In this document: positions 44,256-54,929 of the stretch, one piece after another
How the letters are laid out: each line of letters begins with the position of its first letter
How positions within the stretch are numbered: position 1 is the first letter of the stretch
NCBI GenBank assembly: GCA_934339135.1
Contig: CAKRHP010000009.1
Span: forward strand, 62,001-126,000
Direction: 5' to 3'
Source: an uncultured Lachnospiraceae bacterium
GTDB taxonomy: Bacteria; Bacillota; Clostridia; Lachnospirales; Lachnospiraceae
Length of the DNA stretch: 64,000 nucleotides
Translations under genes and position numbers: made by a program
Notes under the pieces: generated by a model
Seen by the model: only the letters and a program-made list of their open reading frames with translations
Databases searched by the model: none
Told to the model about the DNA's origin: nothing

Positions 44256-46523
44256 CTACTTCTGTCGTATTTCTTTTGCCGCCGCTACCATATTACGAAG
44301 ACCGGCATCGGTCTCCGGCACCCCTCTTGTCTTAAGACCACAATCCGGATTGACCCAGAGCTTCTCCGGGCTGATCTTGGTCAGCATCCGCTCCAGTGCA
44401 CGCACCATCTCCTTCACTGACGGCACTCGTGGAGAGTGAATATCATAAACGCCCGGTCCCACCTCTGTCTCGAAATGATTCTCCCGCAATGCATCTAAGA
44501 TCTGCAGATCGGAACGGGATGCCTCGAAGGTGATCACATCCGCATCCATATCATCAATGGCAGGGATAATGTCTGTAAACTCACTGTAGCACATATGGGT
44601 ATGAATCTGTGTCTCCGGCTTCACCCCACTGTGGGTCAGACGGAATGCCGGAATTGCAAAATCAAGATATTCCGTATACCAGTCTGATTTTCGTAACGGA
44701 AGCTTTTCACGCAGAGCAGCCTCATCAATCTGGATCATCTTAATGCCACTTTTTTCCAGATCAAGCACCTCATCACGAATGGCCAGTGCAATCTGGGAAA
44801 TAGATTCTTTGATAGAAATATCCTCTCTAGGGAAGGACCAGTTTAATATGGTCACAGGTCCTGTGAGCATCCCCTTCATAATCTTGTCTGTCCGGGACTG
44901 TGCATAGACAGACCATTCTACCGTGATCGGCTTTTCTCTGTACACATCCCCCCAGATGATCGGCGGCTTCACACAACGCGTACCATAGGACTGTACCCAT
45001 GCCTTCTCGGTAAAAAGGAATCCTCCCAGTGCCTCGCCAAAGTATTCCACCATGTCGTTTCGCTCATACTCACCATGCACCAGTACATCCAGTCCGATCT
45101 CCTCCTGCCACTTGACACATTCCGCGATCTTCTTCTGATTAAATGCCACATATTCTTCTCTTGTGATCTCCCCCCTGCGGAATGCAGAACGATTCGCCTT
45201 GACATCCTTTGTCTGTGGAAAAGAACCAATGGTTGTGGTCGGGAATTCCGGCAGACCGAGAACCTTTTTCTGCAGAGCCTGACGTTCACTCCGCTTTGGC
45301 AGTCTGGTATAATCCTGATCTGTGACCTTTGATAATCTCTCGGTGACCTCCTGCTTCTGACAGTCTCTGTCTCCGTCAAAAAGCCCGCGGTTTTTCTGAT
45401 ATGCCGTGCTGTCCTGACAGGATGTCTGATCTGCCAGCTCACTCAGCTCCTTCAATTCCAAAAGCTTCTCCTGCGCAAATGCAAAGTAAGCCTTATATTC
45501 TCCGGAAAGTTTCTCCTCATACTGCAACGTATACGGAACATGAAGCAGAGAGCATGAAGTGGAGAGTACCGTCTGAATCCCCTTATTCTTTAATTCATTT
45601 AAAACAGACAGCGTTTTTTCATAATGATTTTTCCAGATATTTTTGCCGTTGACCAGTCCTGCAAAAAGCACCTTATCCTGCGGGAATCCATAGCGTTCGA
45701 TCTGATGACCGGTTTCTTTTCCTTCCAGAAAATCAAGACCGATTCCGTCAAATGGCATCCGGATCAGCTCCTGATAAATATCCCTGACATCTCCGAAATA
45801 TGTCTGCAACAGAATCTTACAGCTTCCCTTGTCTGCCAGGATCTTGTCATAAATCCGGTGGAATAATGCGATATCCTCTAAGCTCATATCCTGTACCAGT
45901 GCCGGCTCGTCAAACTGCACCCAGGCAATCTGATCGTTTTCACATTTTTTCACAATATCCTGATATACCTTCACAATATCATCCACAAAATCACCGGCTG
46001 TTTTCTTCCCGGTATAACGTGTGAGCTTTAACATCGTATAGGCACCAATGATCACCGGCTTTGTCTCAATTCCCAGTGCCTTTGCTTCCGCATATTCATC
46101 CCATGGTTTTGTTCCGAAAAGGGAAATTTCCGTGTCATCCTCAAGCTCCGGTACAATATAATGATAATTGGTATTAAACCATTTCTTCATGGCAAGTGCC
46201 TTCACGTCACCGGATTCCCCCTGATATCCTCTGGCAAGTGCAAAATATGTATCCAGCCCGGAAAGCTTCAGCTCCTGATATCTCTTCGGCACGATCCCCA
46301 GCAAAACTGCTGTATCCAGAACCATATCATAAAATGAAAAATCATTGCCGGAAATAAAATCAATCCCTGCGTTTTTCTGAGAAGTCCAATGCTGCTTCCG
46401 GAGCTCTGCTGCCGTCTGCAACAATTCCTCCGCTCCGATCTCCTTTCGGAAATACTTCTCCGAAGCAAATTTTAATTCTCTTAAACTTCCGATTCTTGGA
46501 TAACCGATCACTGATGTCTTCAT
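44256..46523 (-). CDS. metE: Cobalamin-independent methionine synthase
   Basis: A 755-residue enzyme transferring the methyl of 5-methyl-tetrahydrofolate(Glu)n to homocysteine. It has the N-terminal barrel ([16 protein letters not shown]) and the C-terminal catalytic barrel ([52 protein letters not shown]). Zinc ligands are in [18 protein letters not shown] and NPDCGLKTR. The start at 46523 follows GGAGG at six bases; an ATG six bases upstream overlaps that site. A LysR regulator gene lies upstream on the same strand. No S-box or T-box is visible. Confidence 0.95.
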   Translation of the reverse strand: MKTSVIGYPRIGSLRELKFASEKYFRKEIGAEELLQTAAELRKQHWTSQKNAGIDFISGNDFSFYDMVLDTAVLLGIVPKRYQELKLSGLDTYFALARGYQGESGDVKALAMKKWFNTNYHYIVPELEDDTEISLFGTKPWDEYAEAKALGIETKPVIIGAYTMLKLTRYTGKKTAGDFVDDIVKVYQDIVKKCENDQIAWVQFDEPALVQDMSLEDIALFHRIYDKILADKGSCKILLQTYFGDVRDIYQELIRMPFDGIGLDFLEGKETGHQIERYGFPQDKVLFAGLVNGKNIWKNHYEKTLSVLNELKNKGIQTVLSTSCSLLHVPYTLQYEEKLSGEYKAYFAFAQEKLLELKELSELADQTSCQDSTAYQKNRGLFDGDRDCQKQEVTERLSKVTDQDYTRLPKRSERQALQKKVLGLPEFPTTTIGSFPQTKDVKANRSAFRRGEITREEYVAFNQKKIAECVKWQEEIGLDVLVHGEYERNDMVEYFGEALGGFLFTEKAWVQSYGTRCVKPPIIWGDVYREKPITVEWSVYAQSRTDKIMKGMLTGPVTILNWSFPREDISIKESISQIALAIRDEVLDLEKSGIKMIQIDEAALREKLPLRKSDWYTEYLDFAIPAFRLTHSGVKPETQIHTHMCYSEFTDIIPAIDDMDADVITFEASRSDLQILDALRENHFETEVGPGVYDIHSPRVPSVKEMVRALERMLTKISPEKLWVNPDCGLKTRGVPETDAGLRNMVAAAKEIRQK

Positions 46524-46603
46524 ACTCATCCTCCATTTCCGCAGACTGCCTGTACCTGATCTTCCCCCAGGCTTTTTACGCTGCACGATTTGTTTTGTTC
46601 TTT

Positions 46604-46620
46604 ATGATGACATCATTATA
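46604..46620 (-). promoter_or_regulatory. metE -10 box and palindrome
   Basis: Minus-strand TATAAT (46620-46615) runs into the perfect 13-bp palindrome ATGATGACATCAT (46604-46616) at the expected transcription start. No good -35 box is visible, which fits an activator-dependent promoter. The adjacent LysR-type gene is a candidate regulator. Confidence 0.45.
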
Positions 46621-46652
46621 CGTTTCCATTGGATATTTGTATAATACATAAA

Positions 46653-46693
46653 AAATGAGTTATCCATAGTCTCAAACTATAGACAACCCATTT
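46653..46693 (-). terminator. Terminator after the LysR gene
   Basis: AAATGGGTTGTCTATAGT pairs with ACTATGGATAACTCATTT (with G-T pairs) across a short loop, followed by TTTTTT. It separates the LysR gene from metE. Confidence 0.7.
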
Positions 46694-46773
46694 ATATTTT
46701 CCAGAAATAACCGCTTTGCACCCGGTATATTTTTATTAACCGGATATTAAATCATCATTTCTTTACAAATTTT

Positions 46774-47673
46774 CTATCCCAGATACTTCCGCAACGCTTC
46801 CAGATATGTAGCTGCCAGTCTGCCGGGTACTGCCTTTCTGTGGGTGATATAACCGATCCGCATATCTCCCTCGTCCTGCAGAGGCACCGCAATGATATCC
46901 TTACCGTTAAGCTTTTTATCGATCACCCCGCTGCAGACGGTATACCCGTTCAATCCGATCAGCAGATTAAACAGCGTAGCCCGGTCTCTGACCCGGATGT
47001 TTTTCTTTCTTTCCGAAGTTGAAAAAATCTCCTCCGAAAAATAAAAGGAATTGTGCTCGCCCTGCTCAAAGGACAGATAAGGATATGCCTCCAGTTCCTG
47101 ATTCGTGATCACCTGCCGGTCTGCCAGAGGATGCTTTCTGCTGATAAAAACATGGGGCTTTGCCACAAACAATTCGTGAAACTCCAGATCATTTGTTTTC
47201 AGGATCTTGCGAAGCACCGTCTCATTAAAATCATTCAAAAACAGGATTCCGATCTCACTTCTCATGTGAGCCACATCCTCGATGATCTCATAGGTCTGGG
47301 TCTCCCGGAGACTGAAATCGTACTCCTCCTGTCCATACTCCTTGATCAGATCTACAAAAGCATTGACCGCAAAGGAATAATGCTGTGTGGACACGCAGAA
47401 CTGCTTTTTGCCGCCACCGTTTCCCTTGTACTTATCCTCCAGGATCGCTGCCTGTTCCAGTACCTGCCTTGCATACCCCAGAAACTCCTCGCCCTCTCCG
47501 GACAACAGAATACCCTTGTTGGTTCTCTGAAAGATCACCAGATTCATTTCCTTTTCCAGCTCATGAATAGCATTGGTCAGACTGGGCTGGGATATATATA
47601 ATTTCTTTGCGGCCTCCGTGATGGTTCCTGTCTCAGCCACAGTGATCGCATATCGAAGCTGTTGAAGTGTCAT
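46774..47673 (-). CDS. LysR-type transcriptional regulator
   Basis: A 299-residue LysR protein: winged helix LQQLRYAITVAETGTITEAAKKLYISQPSLTNAI and a periplasmic-binding-protein-like sensor domain (residues 90-295). It lies just upstream of metE in the same direction, so a role in sulphur amino acid or one-carbon control is plausible, but its sensor domain does not identify a ligand. A terminator separates it from metE, which argues for separate transcription. Confidence 0.85.
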   Translation of the reverse strand: MTLQQLRYAITVAETGTITEAAKKLYISQPSLTNAIHELEKEMNLVIFQRTNKGILLSGEGEEFLGYARQVLEQAAILEDKYKGNGGGKKQFCVSTQHYSFAVNAFVDLIKEYGQEEYDFSLRETQTYEIIEDVAHMRSEIGILFLNDFNETVLRKILKTNDLEFHELFVAKPHVFISRKHPLADRQVITNQELEAYPYLSFEQGEHNSFYFSEEIFSTSERKKNIRVRDRATLFNLLIGLNGYTVCSGVIDKKLNGKDIIAVPLQDEGDMRIGYITHRKAVPGRLAATYLEALRKYLG

Positions 47674-47709
47674 ATGATTTCTCCATTCTACACTCTTGTC
47701 ATAGACTCA

Positions 47710-48012
47710 TTATATCTCAAAATCCATACAGACTCTCGTCTTGGTATAAGGACGCACCTTGCTGTCCGCTACCTTTACATGCTCCGGATGAACGGCATAT
47801 CCCTTCAGTGCCTCCTCATCTACAAGTGTAGTATCAAGCATCACATCTGCATTGGAGGATGCCAGCCCCTGCGTCTGTACATGTACCTCGGTCAGTCCCG
47901 GAACCTTGCCCACAAGGCTCTCCAGCCCTTCCTTGATCCCTGCCTTCACAGTCTGTTTCTCATCCTCTGTTAATTCATCTTTTAACTGCCACAAAATAAT
48001 ATGCTTTACCAT
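47710..48012 (-). CDS. Dabb-family (stress responsive A/B barrel) protein
   Basis: A 100-residue dimeric alpha-beta barrel type protein beginning MVKHIILWQLKDELTEDEKQ, with the typical LTEVHVQTQGLASSNADVML and YAVHPEHVKVADSKVRP strands. Dabb proteins have varied or unknown roles. The start at 48012 has GAGAGGAAGG upstream; the frame opens earlier but without a ribosome site. It lies between pflA and the LysR gene. Confidence 0.82.
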   Translation of the reverse strand: MVKHIILWQLKDELTEDEKQTVKAGIKEGLESLVGKVPGLTEVHVQTQGLASSNADVMLDTTLVDEEALKGYAVHPEHVKVADSKVRPYTKTRVCMDFEI

Positions 48013-48091
48013 TATACTGCCTTCCTCTCTATGAAATCTGACAACTTTGTTCTTAAAAGTCAATATACACAGAAGCAGCCATTTTACATGA

Positions 48092-48832
48092 CTACTTGCG
48101 TATTCCGAGAATCTTCTCTGCCTTCTCTACTTCCTCCTGAGTCGGTGTCCGTACCCCCTCCAGCGGATAGGCGATCCCCAGATTCTCCCACTTAAATAAT
48201 CCCAGCGTATGATACGGCAGGATCTCCACGCGCTCTACATTGGTCCACTGATCTAACTTTGCCCGGAGCGCCTGTAAGCCCTCCTCATCATCTGTCAGAT
48301 CCGGCACCAGTACATGACGGATCCACATGGCTTTGCCATGATCACTGAGCCAGTCTGCCAATGCCAGAATATTCTCATTGGTCTGCCCGGTCAGAGCTTT
48401 ATGCTTCTCCGGATCCATCTCCTTGATGTCCAGCATTACCAGATCCGTAACCTCCATGAGCTTCTCAAATTTATCCATAAACTCCGGGGAATCCGGATCA
48501 AAAGGATTGGCACTGGTGTCCAGTGTGGTATGGATGCCCTTCTCCTTTGCCAGCGTAAAAAGCTCTGTCAAAAAGTCGATCTGCAGCAACGGCTCTCCGC
48601 CACTGACGGTCAGGCCGCCGTTGTCCTTCCAGTAACTTTTGTAACGATATGCCTTTGCAAATACTTCCTGCGCAGTCTTTTCCTCGCCTTCATCTAACTT
48701 CCATGTCTCCGGATTGTGGCAATATTTGCACCGCATGCGGCAGCCCTGCAGAAACACCACATACCGCACTCCCGGTCCGTCCACCAGACCAAAGGTCTCC
48801 ACGGAATGAATCCGTCCCTTTACCTGTCCCAT
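48092..48832 (-). CDS. pflA: Pyruvate formate-lyase activating enzyme
   Basis: A 246-residue radical SAM enzyme. The cluster motif is C31-x3-C35-x2-C38 (GCRMRCKYCHNPE), followed by GGLTVSGGEPLLQ and VMLDIKEMDPEKHKALTG. It installs the glycyl radical on PflB under anaerobic conditions. It lies 217 bp downstream of pflB, separated by a large hairpin. There is no extra ferredoxin domain, so it is the classic PflA form. Confidence 0.95.
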   Translation of the reverse strand: MGQVKGRIHSVETFGLVDGPGVRYVVFLQGCRMRCKYCHNPETWKLDEGEEKTAQEVFAKAYRYKSYWKDNGGLTVSGGEPLLQIDFLTELFTLAKEKGIHTTLDTSANPFDPDSPEFMDKFEKLMEVTDLVMLDIKEMDPEKHKALTGQTNENILALADWLSDHGKAMWIRHVLVPDLTDDEEGLQALRAKLDQWTNVERVEILPYHTLGLFKWENLGIAYPLEGVRTPTQEEVEKAEKILGIRK

Positions 48833-48930
48833 GTTCTCTCTCCTTTTCCTGCAAACAGATCACTACTGACACCACTGCATTTCTCTGCAGCCGGCTGCTC
48901 TGTCTGCCTCTCTTTTCTCTTTTATACAGC

Positions 48931-48972
48931 ACAAACCTTGCGTTTTATTGTACACCAAAACGCAAGGTTTGT
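48931..48972 (-). terminator. Intercistronic hairpin between pflB and pflA
   Basis: ACAAACCTTGCGTTTT pairs with AAAACGCAAGGTTTGT across about ten bases, a perfect 16-bp stem. On the minus strand the following sequence is not a clear T run, so it may act as a partial terminator or as an mRNA stabiliser that keeps PflB in excess over PflA. Confidence 0.55.
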
Positions 48973-49049
48973 ATGCATTTATTCTCGTAAAAAAGATTTC
49001 GCTTTCGCTATGATAGGAATCCTTCTCGATTCACTGTAAACGTATCTGA

Positions 49050-51302
49050 CTACATCTGTGCATGGCAGGTTCTGGAAATAACATCCATCTGCTGCTCCTT
49101 GGTCAGATCGATAAACTTAACTGCGTAACCGGATACACGGATCGTGAAGTTTGCATACTCCTCTTTCTCCGGATGCTCCATTGCATCAATGAGCTTCTCC
49201 TTGCCAAATACATTGACATTGAGGTGATGTGCTCCCTGATCAAAGTAACCGTCCATAACCTGTACCAGATTTGTCTTGCGCTCCTCTTCCTCATGACCAA
49301 GTGCATCCGGATTGATGGTCTGTGTATTGGAAATACCGTCCAGAGCCCACTCATAAGGAATCTTGGCAACAGAGTTAAGGGATGCCAACAGACCATTCTG
49401 CTCTGCACCGTAGCTTGGGTTAGCTCCCGGTGAAAGTGGCTGTCCTGCTTTTCTGCCGTTTGGCATAGAGCCTGTTGCCTTACCGTAAACCACGTTCGAT
49501 GTGATCGTAAGGATAGATGTGGTCGGCTCAGAACGACGATAGGTATGATGCTTCTTGATCTTTCCAAGGAAGGTACGCAGAAGCCATACACCGATCTCAT
49601 CGGCACGGTCATCATCATTACCATATTTCGGGAAATCACCCTCTGTCTCATAATCTACGGCAAGTCCGCTCTCATCACGGATCACCTTTACCTTTGCGTA
49701 CTTGATCGCACTCAGGGAATCAATGACATGAGAGAAGCCTGCAATACCTGTGGCGAAGGTACGGCGTACATCCGTATCGATCAGTGCCATCTGGGCTGCC
49801 TCATAATAATATTTATCATGCATATACTGGATCAGGTTCAGTGTATTTACATAGATATCAGCAAGCCAATCCATCATTGCATCATACTTCTCCATAACCT
49901 CATCATAATCAAGGTACTCAGAAGTAATTGGCTGATACTTTGGTCCAACCTGTACTTTATTCTTCTCGTCAACACCACCGTTGATCGCATAGAGAAGACA
50001 TTTTGCAAGGTTTGCTCTGGCTCCGAAGAACTGCATCTCCTTACCGGTCTGTGTTGCAGATACACAACAGCAGATTGCGTAATCATCACCCCATACAGGC
50101 TTCATGACATCATCATTCTCATACTGGACAGAGCTGGTCTTGATGGAGATATTTGCTGCATATCTCTTAAAGTTCTCCGGAAGATCAGAGGAGTAAAGTA
50201 CCGTGATGTTTGGCTCCGGAGCAGGTCCCATATTCTCCAGGGTATGAAGAACACGATAATCCGTCTTGGTAACCATATGACGGCCGTCTACACCGATACC
50301 GGCAAGATCGATGGTAGCCCATACCGGATCTCCGGAGAAAAGCTCGTTGTAAGACTTAATACGTGCAAACTTGACCATACGGAACTTCATGGTCATGTGA
50401 TCGATGAGCTCCTGTGCCTCTTTCTCTGTCAGGGTACCGTTCTTTAAATCTCTCTCAATATAAATGTCAAGGAATGTGCAGACACGGCCGATACTCATTG
50501 CAGCACCGTTCTGTGTCTTGATTGCTGCAAGGTAACCAAAGTAAGTCCACTGAACAGCTTCTTTTGCATTCTTTGCAGGCTCAGAGATATCGTAACCGTA
50601 AATGGCTGCCATCTCCTTCATCCCCTTAAGGGAATTGATCTGCTCCTGCAGCTCCTCACGAAGACGGATCACCTCGCCCTTCATGCTTCCGCTTCCGCAG
50701 ACTGCCTTATCCGCTTCCTTCTCTGCGATCAGATGATCGATACCGTAAAGAGCAACTCGACGATAATCACCTACGATACGTCCACGTCCGTATGTATCCG
50801 GAAGACCTGTGATGATCTTGTTCTTGCGGACTGCTCTCATCTCCGGTGTATAAGCATCAAATACACCCTGGTTATGTGTCTTATGGTACTCCGTGAAGAT
50901 CTTATGAAGCTCCGGATTTGGCTCATAGCCATACATCTTCAGAGACTCCTCTGCCATCTTGATACCACCGTAAGGCATGAATGCACGCTTTAACGGCTTA
51001 TCTGTCTGGAGACCAACAATCTGCTCCAGATCCTTTAAATCCTCGCTGATATATCCCGGTCCGTGGGAGGTCAGAGACGATACAATATCCGTGTCCATAT
51101 CAAGGACACCGCCCTTTGCACGTTCCTCCTTCTGCAGCTCCTGCAGCTTGCCCCAAAGCTTATCGGTTGCTTCGGTTGGTCCCTCCAGAAATGACTCGTC
51201 TCCATCATATGGAGTATAGTTATTCTGGATAAAATCACGGACATTGATTTCTTCTTTCCAGAGACGTCCTTCAAATCCGTCCCATTCTTTAAAATTTACC
51301 AT
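49050..51302 (-). CDS. pflB: Formate C-acetyltransferase (pyruvate formate-lyase)
   Basis: A 750-residue glycyl radical enzyme cleaving pyruvate with CoA to acetyl-CoA and formate. The active-site cysteines lie in [14 protein letters not shown] (near residue 414) and the radical site is G725 in [10 protein letters not shown]. The [15 protein letters not shown] segment ([15 protein letters not shown]) is typical of true PFL rather than diol or choline lyases. The ATG follows AAGGAGG. With pflA downstream it gives the mixed-acid branch of fermentation. Confidence 0.96.
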   Translation of the reverse strand: MVNFKEWDGFEGRLWKEEINVRDFIQNNYTPYDGDESFLEGPTEATDKLWGKLQELQKEERAKGGVLDMDTDIVSSLTSHGPGYISEDLKDLEQIVGLQTDKPLKRAFMPYGGIKMAEESLKMYGYEPNPELHKIFTEYHKTHNQGVFDAYTPEMRAVRKNKIITGLPDTYGRGRIVGDYRRVALYGIDHLIAEKEADKAVCGSGSMKGEVIRLREELQEQINSLKGMKEMAAIYGYDISEPAKNAKEAVQWTYFGYLAAIKTQNGAAMSIGRVCTFLDIYIERDLKNGTLTEKEAQELIDHMTMKFRMVKFARIKSYNELFSGDPVWATIDLAGIGVDGRHMVTKTDYRVLHTLENMGPAPEPNITVLYSSDLPENFKRYAANISIKTSSVQYENDDVMKPVWGDDYAICCCVSATQTGKEMQFFGARANLAKCLLYAINGGVDEKNKVQVGPKYQPITSEYLDYDEVMEKYDAMMDWLADIYVNTLNLIQYMHDKYYYEAAQMALIDTDVRRTFATGIAGFSHVIDSLSAIKYAKVKVIRDESGLAVDYETEGDFPKYGNDDDRADEIGVWLLRTFLGKIKKHHTYRRSEPTTSILTITSNVVYGKATGSMPNGRKAGQPLSPGANPSYGAEQNGLLASLNSVAKIPYEWALDGISNTQTINPDALGHEEEERKTNLVQVMDGYFDQGAHHLNVNVFGKEKLIDAMEHPEKEEYANFTIRVSGYAVKFIDLTKEQQMDVISRTCHAQM

Positions 51303-51356
51303 CTCGTCTTTTCCTCCTTAATGTTGTCTCATTTCACTTGTAGTATTACACTGCCT

Positions 51357-51385
51357 ATTTTCTCTAAAAAGTCCCCTTTTGTCAA
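51357..51385 (-). promoter_or_regulatory. Possible pflB promoter
   Basis: Minus-strand TTGACA (51385-51380), a 17-base spacer and GAAAAT (51362-51357). The -10 box is weak. The gap 51303-51683 otherwise holds only the antitoxin promoter listed next. Confidence 0.4.
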
Positions 51386-51630
51386 CAGACAGTTTTTAAC
51401 ATAACCTACACTAACATTTTTCAATCTCTACGACAAGACTTCTATTGACGGTTTTTATTCAATAACATGTTCTTTTACAGCGAAACTTTCTCTTTTATTT
51501 TGCCGCTCAAGAGGATAACTCTCTGTCCATACTGGTTGGGAACTATCATTACACGCTATCGCCTATTTCATAAACTTCATGAGCATCATTATGTTTTTCT
51601 CCTTAACGTCCTTCCGCCTGTTATATTGTA

Positions 51631-51659
51631 TTGCAAATCGTCGCACATCGTGGTACACT
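51631..51659 (+). promoter_or_regulatory. Promoter of the RelB/RelE-type pair
   Basis: TTGCAA (51631-51636), a 17-base spacer and TACACT (51654-51659), 25 bases before the antitoxin start codon. Confidence 0.55.
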
Positions 51660-51683
51660 ACATTTAAACAGGAGGTGAATATT

Positions 51684-51983
51684 ATGGCAACAAAAACGGC
51701 AAATGTTACAGCACGCATTCAGCCAAATATAAAAGAACAAGCAGAGACAATTCTCGAAAGATTGGGAATTCCGGTATCTGTATTTATTGACATGGCATAC
51801 CGGCAGGTTATTATGAGGGATGGTGTCCCTTTTTCGCTGAATATCCCAGATAAGCTTACCACAAAAGATTCATTAACCAAAGCAGAATTTGATACGATGA
51901 TGCAAACGGGTCTTACACAGGCCAAACAGGATGATTCTGTTTCCGCTGATAAAGCCTTTGATCAATTGAAGATGGAGATTTAA
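51684..51983 (+). CDS. RelB/DinJ-family antitoxin
   Basis: A 99-residue antitoxin with a ribbon-helix-helix start, TANVTARIQPNIKEQAETILERLGIPVSVFIDMAYRQVI, typical of RelB/DinJ proteins, and a variable toxin-binding tail. The ATG at 51684 follows GGAGGTGAATATT; longer open frame upstream is not supported. The toxin gene begins 3 bases after its stop. It would neutralise the toxin and repress the operon. Confidence 0.88.
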   Translation: MATKTANVTARIQPNIKEQAETILERLGIPVSVFIDMAYRQVIMRDGVPFSLNIPDKLTTKDSLTKAEFDTMMQTGLTQAKQDDSVSADKAFDQLKMEI

Positions 51984-51986
51984 TGT

Positions 51987-52319
51987 ATGAATAATGAATA
52001 CGAAGTAAAGGTAACCAGACAGGCATTGGAACAGATGCGAGAAATTGTTCATTATATTTCATATGATCTTATGGCACCTGAAGCTGCAAGTAATTTATTA
52101 AATGAACTAGAGTCGGCAATAAAGAAACTGGCTATTTTTCCAAAAAGACATTCTTTAGTTCAAGAAGAACCTTGGAAAAGTGAAGGAATACGTAAAATTA
52201 TAGTGAATAACTTTTTAGTTTACTTCTGGGTAGATGATGAATGCAGCAAAGTTCAGGTAACAGCAATAATCTATAACAAGAGAGATCAAATAAATCAACT
52301 TTCTGATTTGGATATGTAA
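51987..52319 (+). CDS. RelE/ParE-family toxin
   Basis: A 110-residue toxin-fold protein. RelE/ParE features are YEVKVTRQALEQMREIVHYIS, AIKKLAIFPKRHSLV, GIRKIIVNNFLVYFWV and VTAIIYNKRDQ at the C-terminus. Pairing with a DinJ-type antitoxin suggests an mRNA interferase, though the ParE-like helical hairpin leaves gyrase inhibition possible. It appears full length, unlike the toxin stump at 40.9 kb. Confidence 0.87.
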   Translation: MNNEYEVKVTRQALEQMREIVHYISYDLMAPEAASNLLNELESAIKKLAIFPKRHSLVQEEPWKSEGIRKIIVNNFLVYFWVDDECSKVQVTAIIYNKRDQINQLSDLDM

Positions 52320-52330
52320 TAAATGTATTA

Positions 52331-52361
52331 AAAGCCCTGCAGCTAAACGCCGCAGGGCTTT
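52331..52361. terminator. Bidirectional intrinsic terminator
   Basis: AAAGCCCTGC pairs with GCAGGGCTTT across an 11-base loop; shared by the toxin gene and the convergent alpha-xylosidase gene. Confidence 0.8.
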
Positions 52362-52394
52362 CTTCAACTATATCACAAATTCTTAAATTCACTC

Positions 52395-54758
52395 TTACAG
52401 AGTAATCTGTACGCTTGTGCTTCCGGCAGCAGCATCCACTGTCTTGTCTTCTGCTGTGATCTTGAAGCTTCTGTCGCTTGCGTCATATGTGACATCGATC
52501 ACATTGCCGTTTCTGACTGCCTTGATCTGGGTCAGCTTGTTTGACTCGCTGTCATAGATCACTGCAGATGCGCTCTTGCCATCCTCAAGACCATAGATCA
52601 CTGCCTCTGCATCCTGCAGATAATCATAAAGAACAGTCATCTTGTCCTCTGCATCGAAGTTACCGTAAGTAACAATGCTGTTTGGACGAGCCAGGATCGG
52701 AGTCTGGAAGTAATCACACTGTCTTGTGTAATATCTGCCACCCTCATACTTCTCACCGGACTGGATATCTGTCCAGGTACCGCAATCAGGTACATAGAAC
52801 TCAGCCTTGCCTTCCTCGTTCATAACCGGCACGATACACAGGTTATCACCCAGCATATACTGCTGATCCAGATACTTGCAGGCGGTATCGTCTGTAAACG
52901 CAATAACCATAGAACGCATCATTGGTACACCAACCTGATGTGTCTTATTGGCCTGAGCCCACAGATAAGGCATCAGACGTCCCTTTAATACGGTGTAGTG
53001 ACGAAGTACATCACATGCCTCTGTATCGCCGTCCTTGTCATAAACCCAAGGCACACGGTAAGAGGTTGAACCATGGAGACGGCTGTGTGTAGAAAGAAGA
53101 CCGAATGCACACCATCTCTTGTATACGTCAGCCGGTGCAGTTGCCTCGAATCCACCCATATCATGGGAGAAGAAACCGAAACCGGAAGAGCAGAGGGAAA
53201 GTCCGCCACGAAGTGTCTCTGCCATAGCAGAATACTCAGCGTAGCAGTCACCGCCCCAATGTACAGGAAACTTCTGACCGCCAACAGTAGCACTACGTGC
53301 AAACAGACAAGCCTTATCCTTACCGAAGTACTCCTCAAGAGCCTCGAATACAACCTTGTTGTAAAGGTATGTGTAGTAGTTATGCATCTTGATCGGATCC
53401 ATACCATTGTAATACTTACACTTGGTTGGGATTCTCTCACCGAAGTCTGTCTTGATGTTGTTTACGCCCATCTTGAAGAGCTCCTTGAGCATACCCTTGA
53501 ACCAGTCGCAAGCCTCCGGATTGGTAAAGTCAACGATTGCCATACCCGGCTGCCACAGATCTGCCTGGAATACGCTGCCATCCAGATTCTTGATGAAGTA
53601 TCCCTTCTCCTTACCGATATCAAACAGCTTAGACTGCTGTGAAATGTAGGAGTTGATCCATACACAGACCTCAAGTCCCTTGTCCTCGTGAAGTCTCTTG
53701 AGAAGACCTTCCGGATCCGGGAACATATCCTTATCCCACTCAAAGTTACACCACTCATACTCCTTCATCCAGAAGCAGTCGAAATGGAATACCTGCAGAG
53801 GGATCTTTCTGTCTCTCATACCATCAATGAAGCTCATAACGGTATCCTCGTCATAGCTTGTGGTGAAGGAAGTAGACAGCCACAGACCAAATGTATATGC
53901 CGGCGGAAGGGATGGCTTACCGGTCAGTGTGGTGTAGTTCTCCAGAACTTCCTCCAGATTGTTACCACCGATCACAAAGTACTCAAGCTCCTCGCCCGGC
54001 TGTGTAAATGTCACCTTGGAAACAGTGTCTGAGTTTACCTCGAAGGACACCTTATCAGAGCTGTTTACAAATACACCGTATCCCTTAGAAGAAATGTAGA
54101 ATGGGATATTCTTGTAGCTCTGGTCAGAACATGTACCACCATCGCAGTTCCATGTCTCAACAACCTGTCCGTTCTTTACAAATGGAGTGAACTTCTCACC
54201 GAAACCATAGATGCACTCACCGATATCAGTCTTGAGCTGCTCTCTGATGTATGTACGGTGTGGATCCTGTGGATAATTGAAGAACTCATCGTCCTCCTGC
54301 ATCTCCATACGTGCATTTGCTGCGAACTGGCTCTCGTTAATGATAGAAGTAGAACGCCATGCACCACCGGTCAGATGCTTATCCTTATGATAGAACTGTA
54401 CATCCCAGTCATCACCGATCTTGATCACTACCTTTGTGTCGCCGGAAACAAGCTCCGCCTTATCCTCGGTCTGCGTGATCTGTGGCACATAACCGGTATC
54501 CTCATTCAGCTCAAACTGTGGAATATTATCAAGACCGCCCTTGTAATGTACGATATGAACCTTAATGATATTCTCTGATGTAGAAGAATATGTGATCTCA
54601 AGGTTTGGTCCGCCCAGTGTCATACCTCTGTTCATTACTGTATAAGGTGTGGCAATTACCTTGATAGAATTCTCTGTTGTTGTTACCTGATATGCCTGAG
54701 ATGCATATCTTACATCATAACCCTTTTTGTTCAACCAAAATCCGTCTGCTACTTTCAT
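52395..54758 (-). CDS. yicI: GH31 alpha-xylosidase (YicI-like)
   Basis: A 787-residue family 31 glycoside hydrolase. The nucleophile Asp is in NNIKTDFGERIPT (near residue 440) as in YicI. Other markers are PPAYTFGLWLSTSFTTSYDE, FHFDCFWMKEYEWCNFEWD and RSATVGGQKFPVHWGGD, the last containing the acid/base Asp region. It has no signal peptide, so it acts in the cytosol on imported isoprimeverose or other alpha-xylosides. There is no sugar transporter beside it. The ATG at 54758 follows AAAGGAG. Confidence 0.93.
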   Translation of the reverse strand: MKVADGFWLNKKGYDVRYASQAYQVTTTENSIKVIATPYTVMNRGMTLGGPNLEITYSSTSENIIKVHIVHYKGGLDNIPQFELNEDTGYVPQITQTEDKAELVSGDTKVVIKIGDDWDVQFYHKDKHLTGGAWRSTSIINESQFAANARMEMQEDDEFFNYPQDPHRTYIREQLKTDIGECIYGFGEKFTPFVKNGQVVETWNCDGGTCSDQSYKNIPFYISSKGYGVFVNSSDKVSFEVNSDTVSKVTFTQPGEELEYFVIGGNNLEEVLENYTTLTGKPSLPPAYTFGLWLSTSFTTSYDEDTVMSFIDGMRDRKIPLQVFHFDCFWMKEYEWCNFEWDKDMFPDPEGLLKRLHEDKGLEVCVWINSYISQQSKLFDIGKEKGYFIKNLDGSVFQADLWQPGMAIVDFTNPEACDWFKGMLKELFKMGVNNIKTDFGERIPTKCKYYNGMDPIKMHNYYTYLYNKVVFEALEEYFGKDKACLFARSATVGGQKFPVHWGGDCYAEYSAMAETLRGGLSLCSSGFGFFSHDMGGFEATAPADVYKRWCAFGLLSTHSRLHGSTSYRVPWVYDKDGDTEACDVLRHYTVLKGRLMPYLWAQANKTHQVGVPMMRSMVIAFTDDTACKYLDQQYMLGDNLCIVPVMNEEGKAEFYVPDCGTWTDIQSGEKYEGGRYYTRQCDYFQTPILARPNSIVTYGNFDAEDKMTVLYDYLQDAEAVIYGLEDGKSASAVIYDSESNKLTQIKAVRNGNVIDVTYDASDRSFKITAEDKTVDAAAGSTSVQITL

Positions 54759-54796
54759 GTTGTAAACTCCTTTCAAAATAAATAAAATCTACCAGT

Positions 54797-54880
54797 GTAC
54801 AACAGATGAGACCCCATATACAAACCGACCTCTGCTGTACTGTATGATAACATTATATCTTTATATTTTTATTCCGTCTA
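54797..54880 (-). promoter_or_regulatory. Promoter of yicI with an inverted repeat at the start site
   Basis: Minus-strand TAGACG (54880-54875), a 17-base spacer and TATAAT (54857-54852). The transcript would begin close to the repeat GTACAGCAGA/TCTGTTGTAC (54797-54840), which could be an operator pair or a 5' hairpin. Confidence 0.45.
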
Positions 54881-54929
54881 CAATTATTAAGCTGAAAAGT
54901 AACATTATTTTGATATTTGATTCAAAACG

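Noticed and set aside
41330..44669. metE fragment and metE as long direct repeats that could loop out the DNA between them
   Set aside because: They are in the same orientation, but visible divergence is more than 10 percent and there are no long identical tracts, so frequent recombination is unlikely.
49545..50447. Plus-strand open frame of 300 codons inside pflB
   Set aside because: Antisense shadow of a highly conserved gene; no start signal and no recognisable protein.
51467..51667. Plus-strand 66-codon frame before the RelB-type antitoxin
   Set aside because: It covers the antitoxin promoter and lacks a ribosome site.
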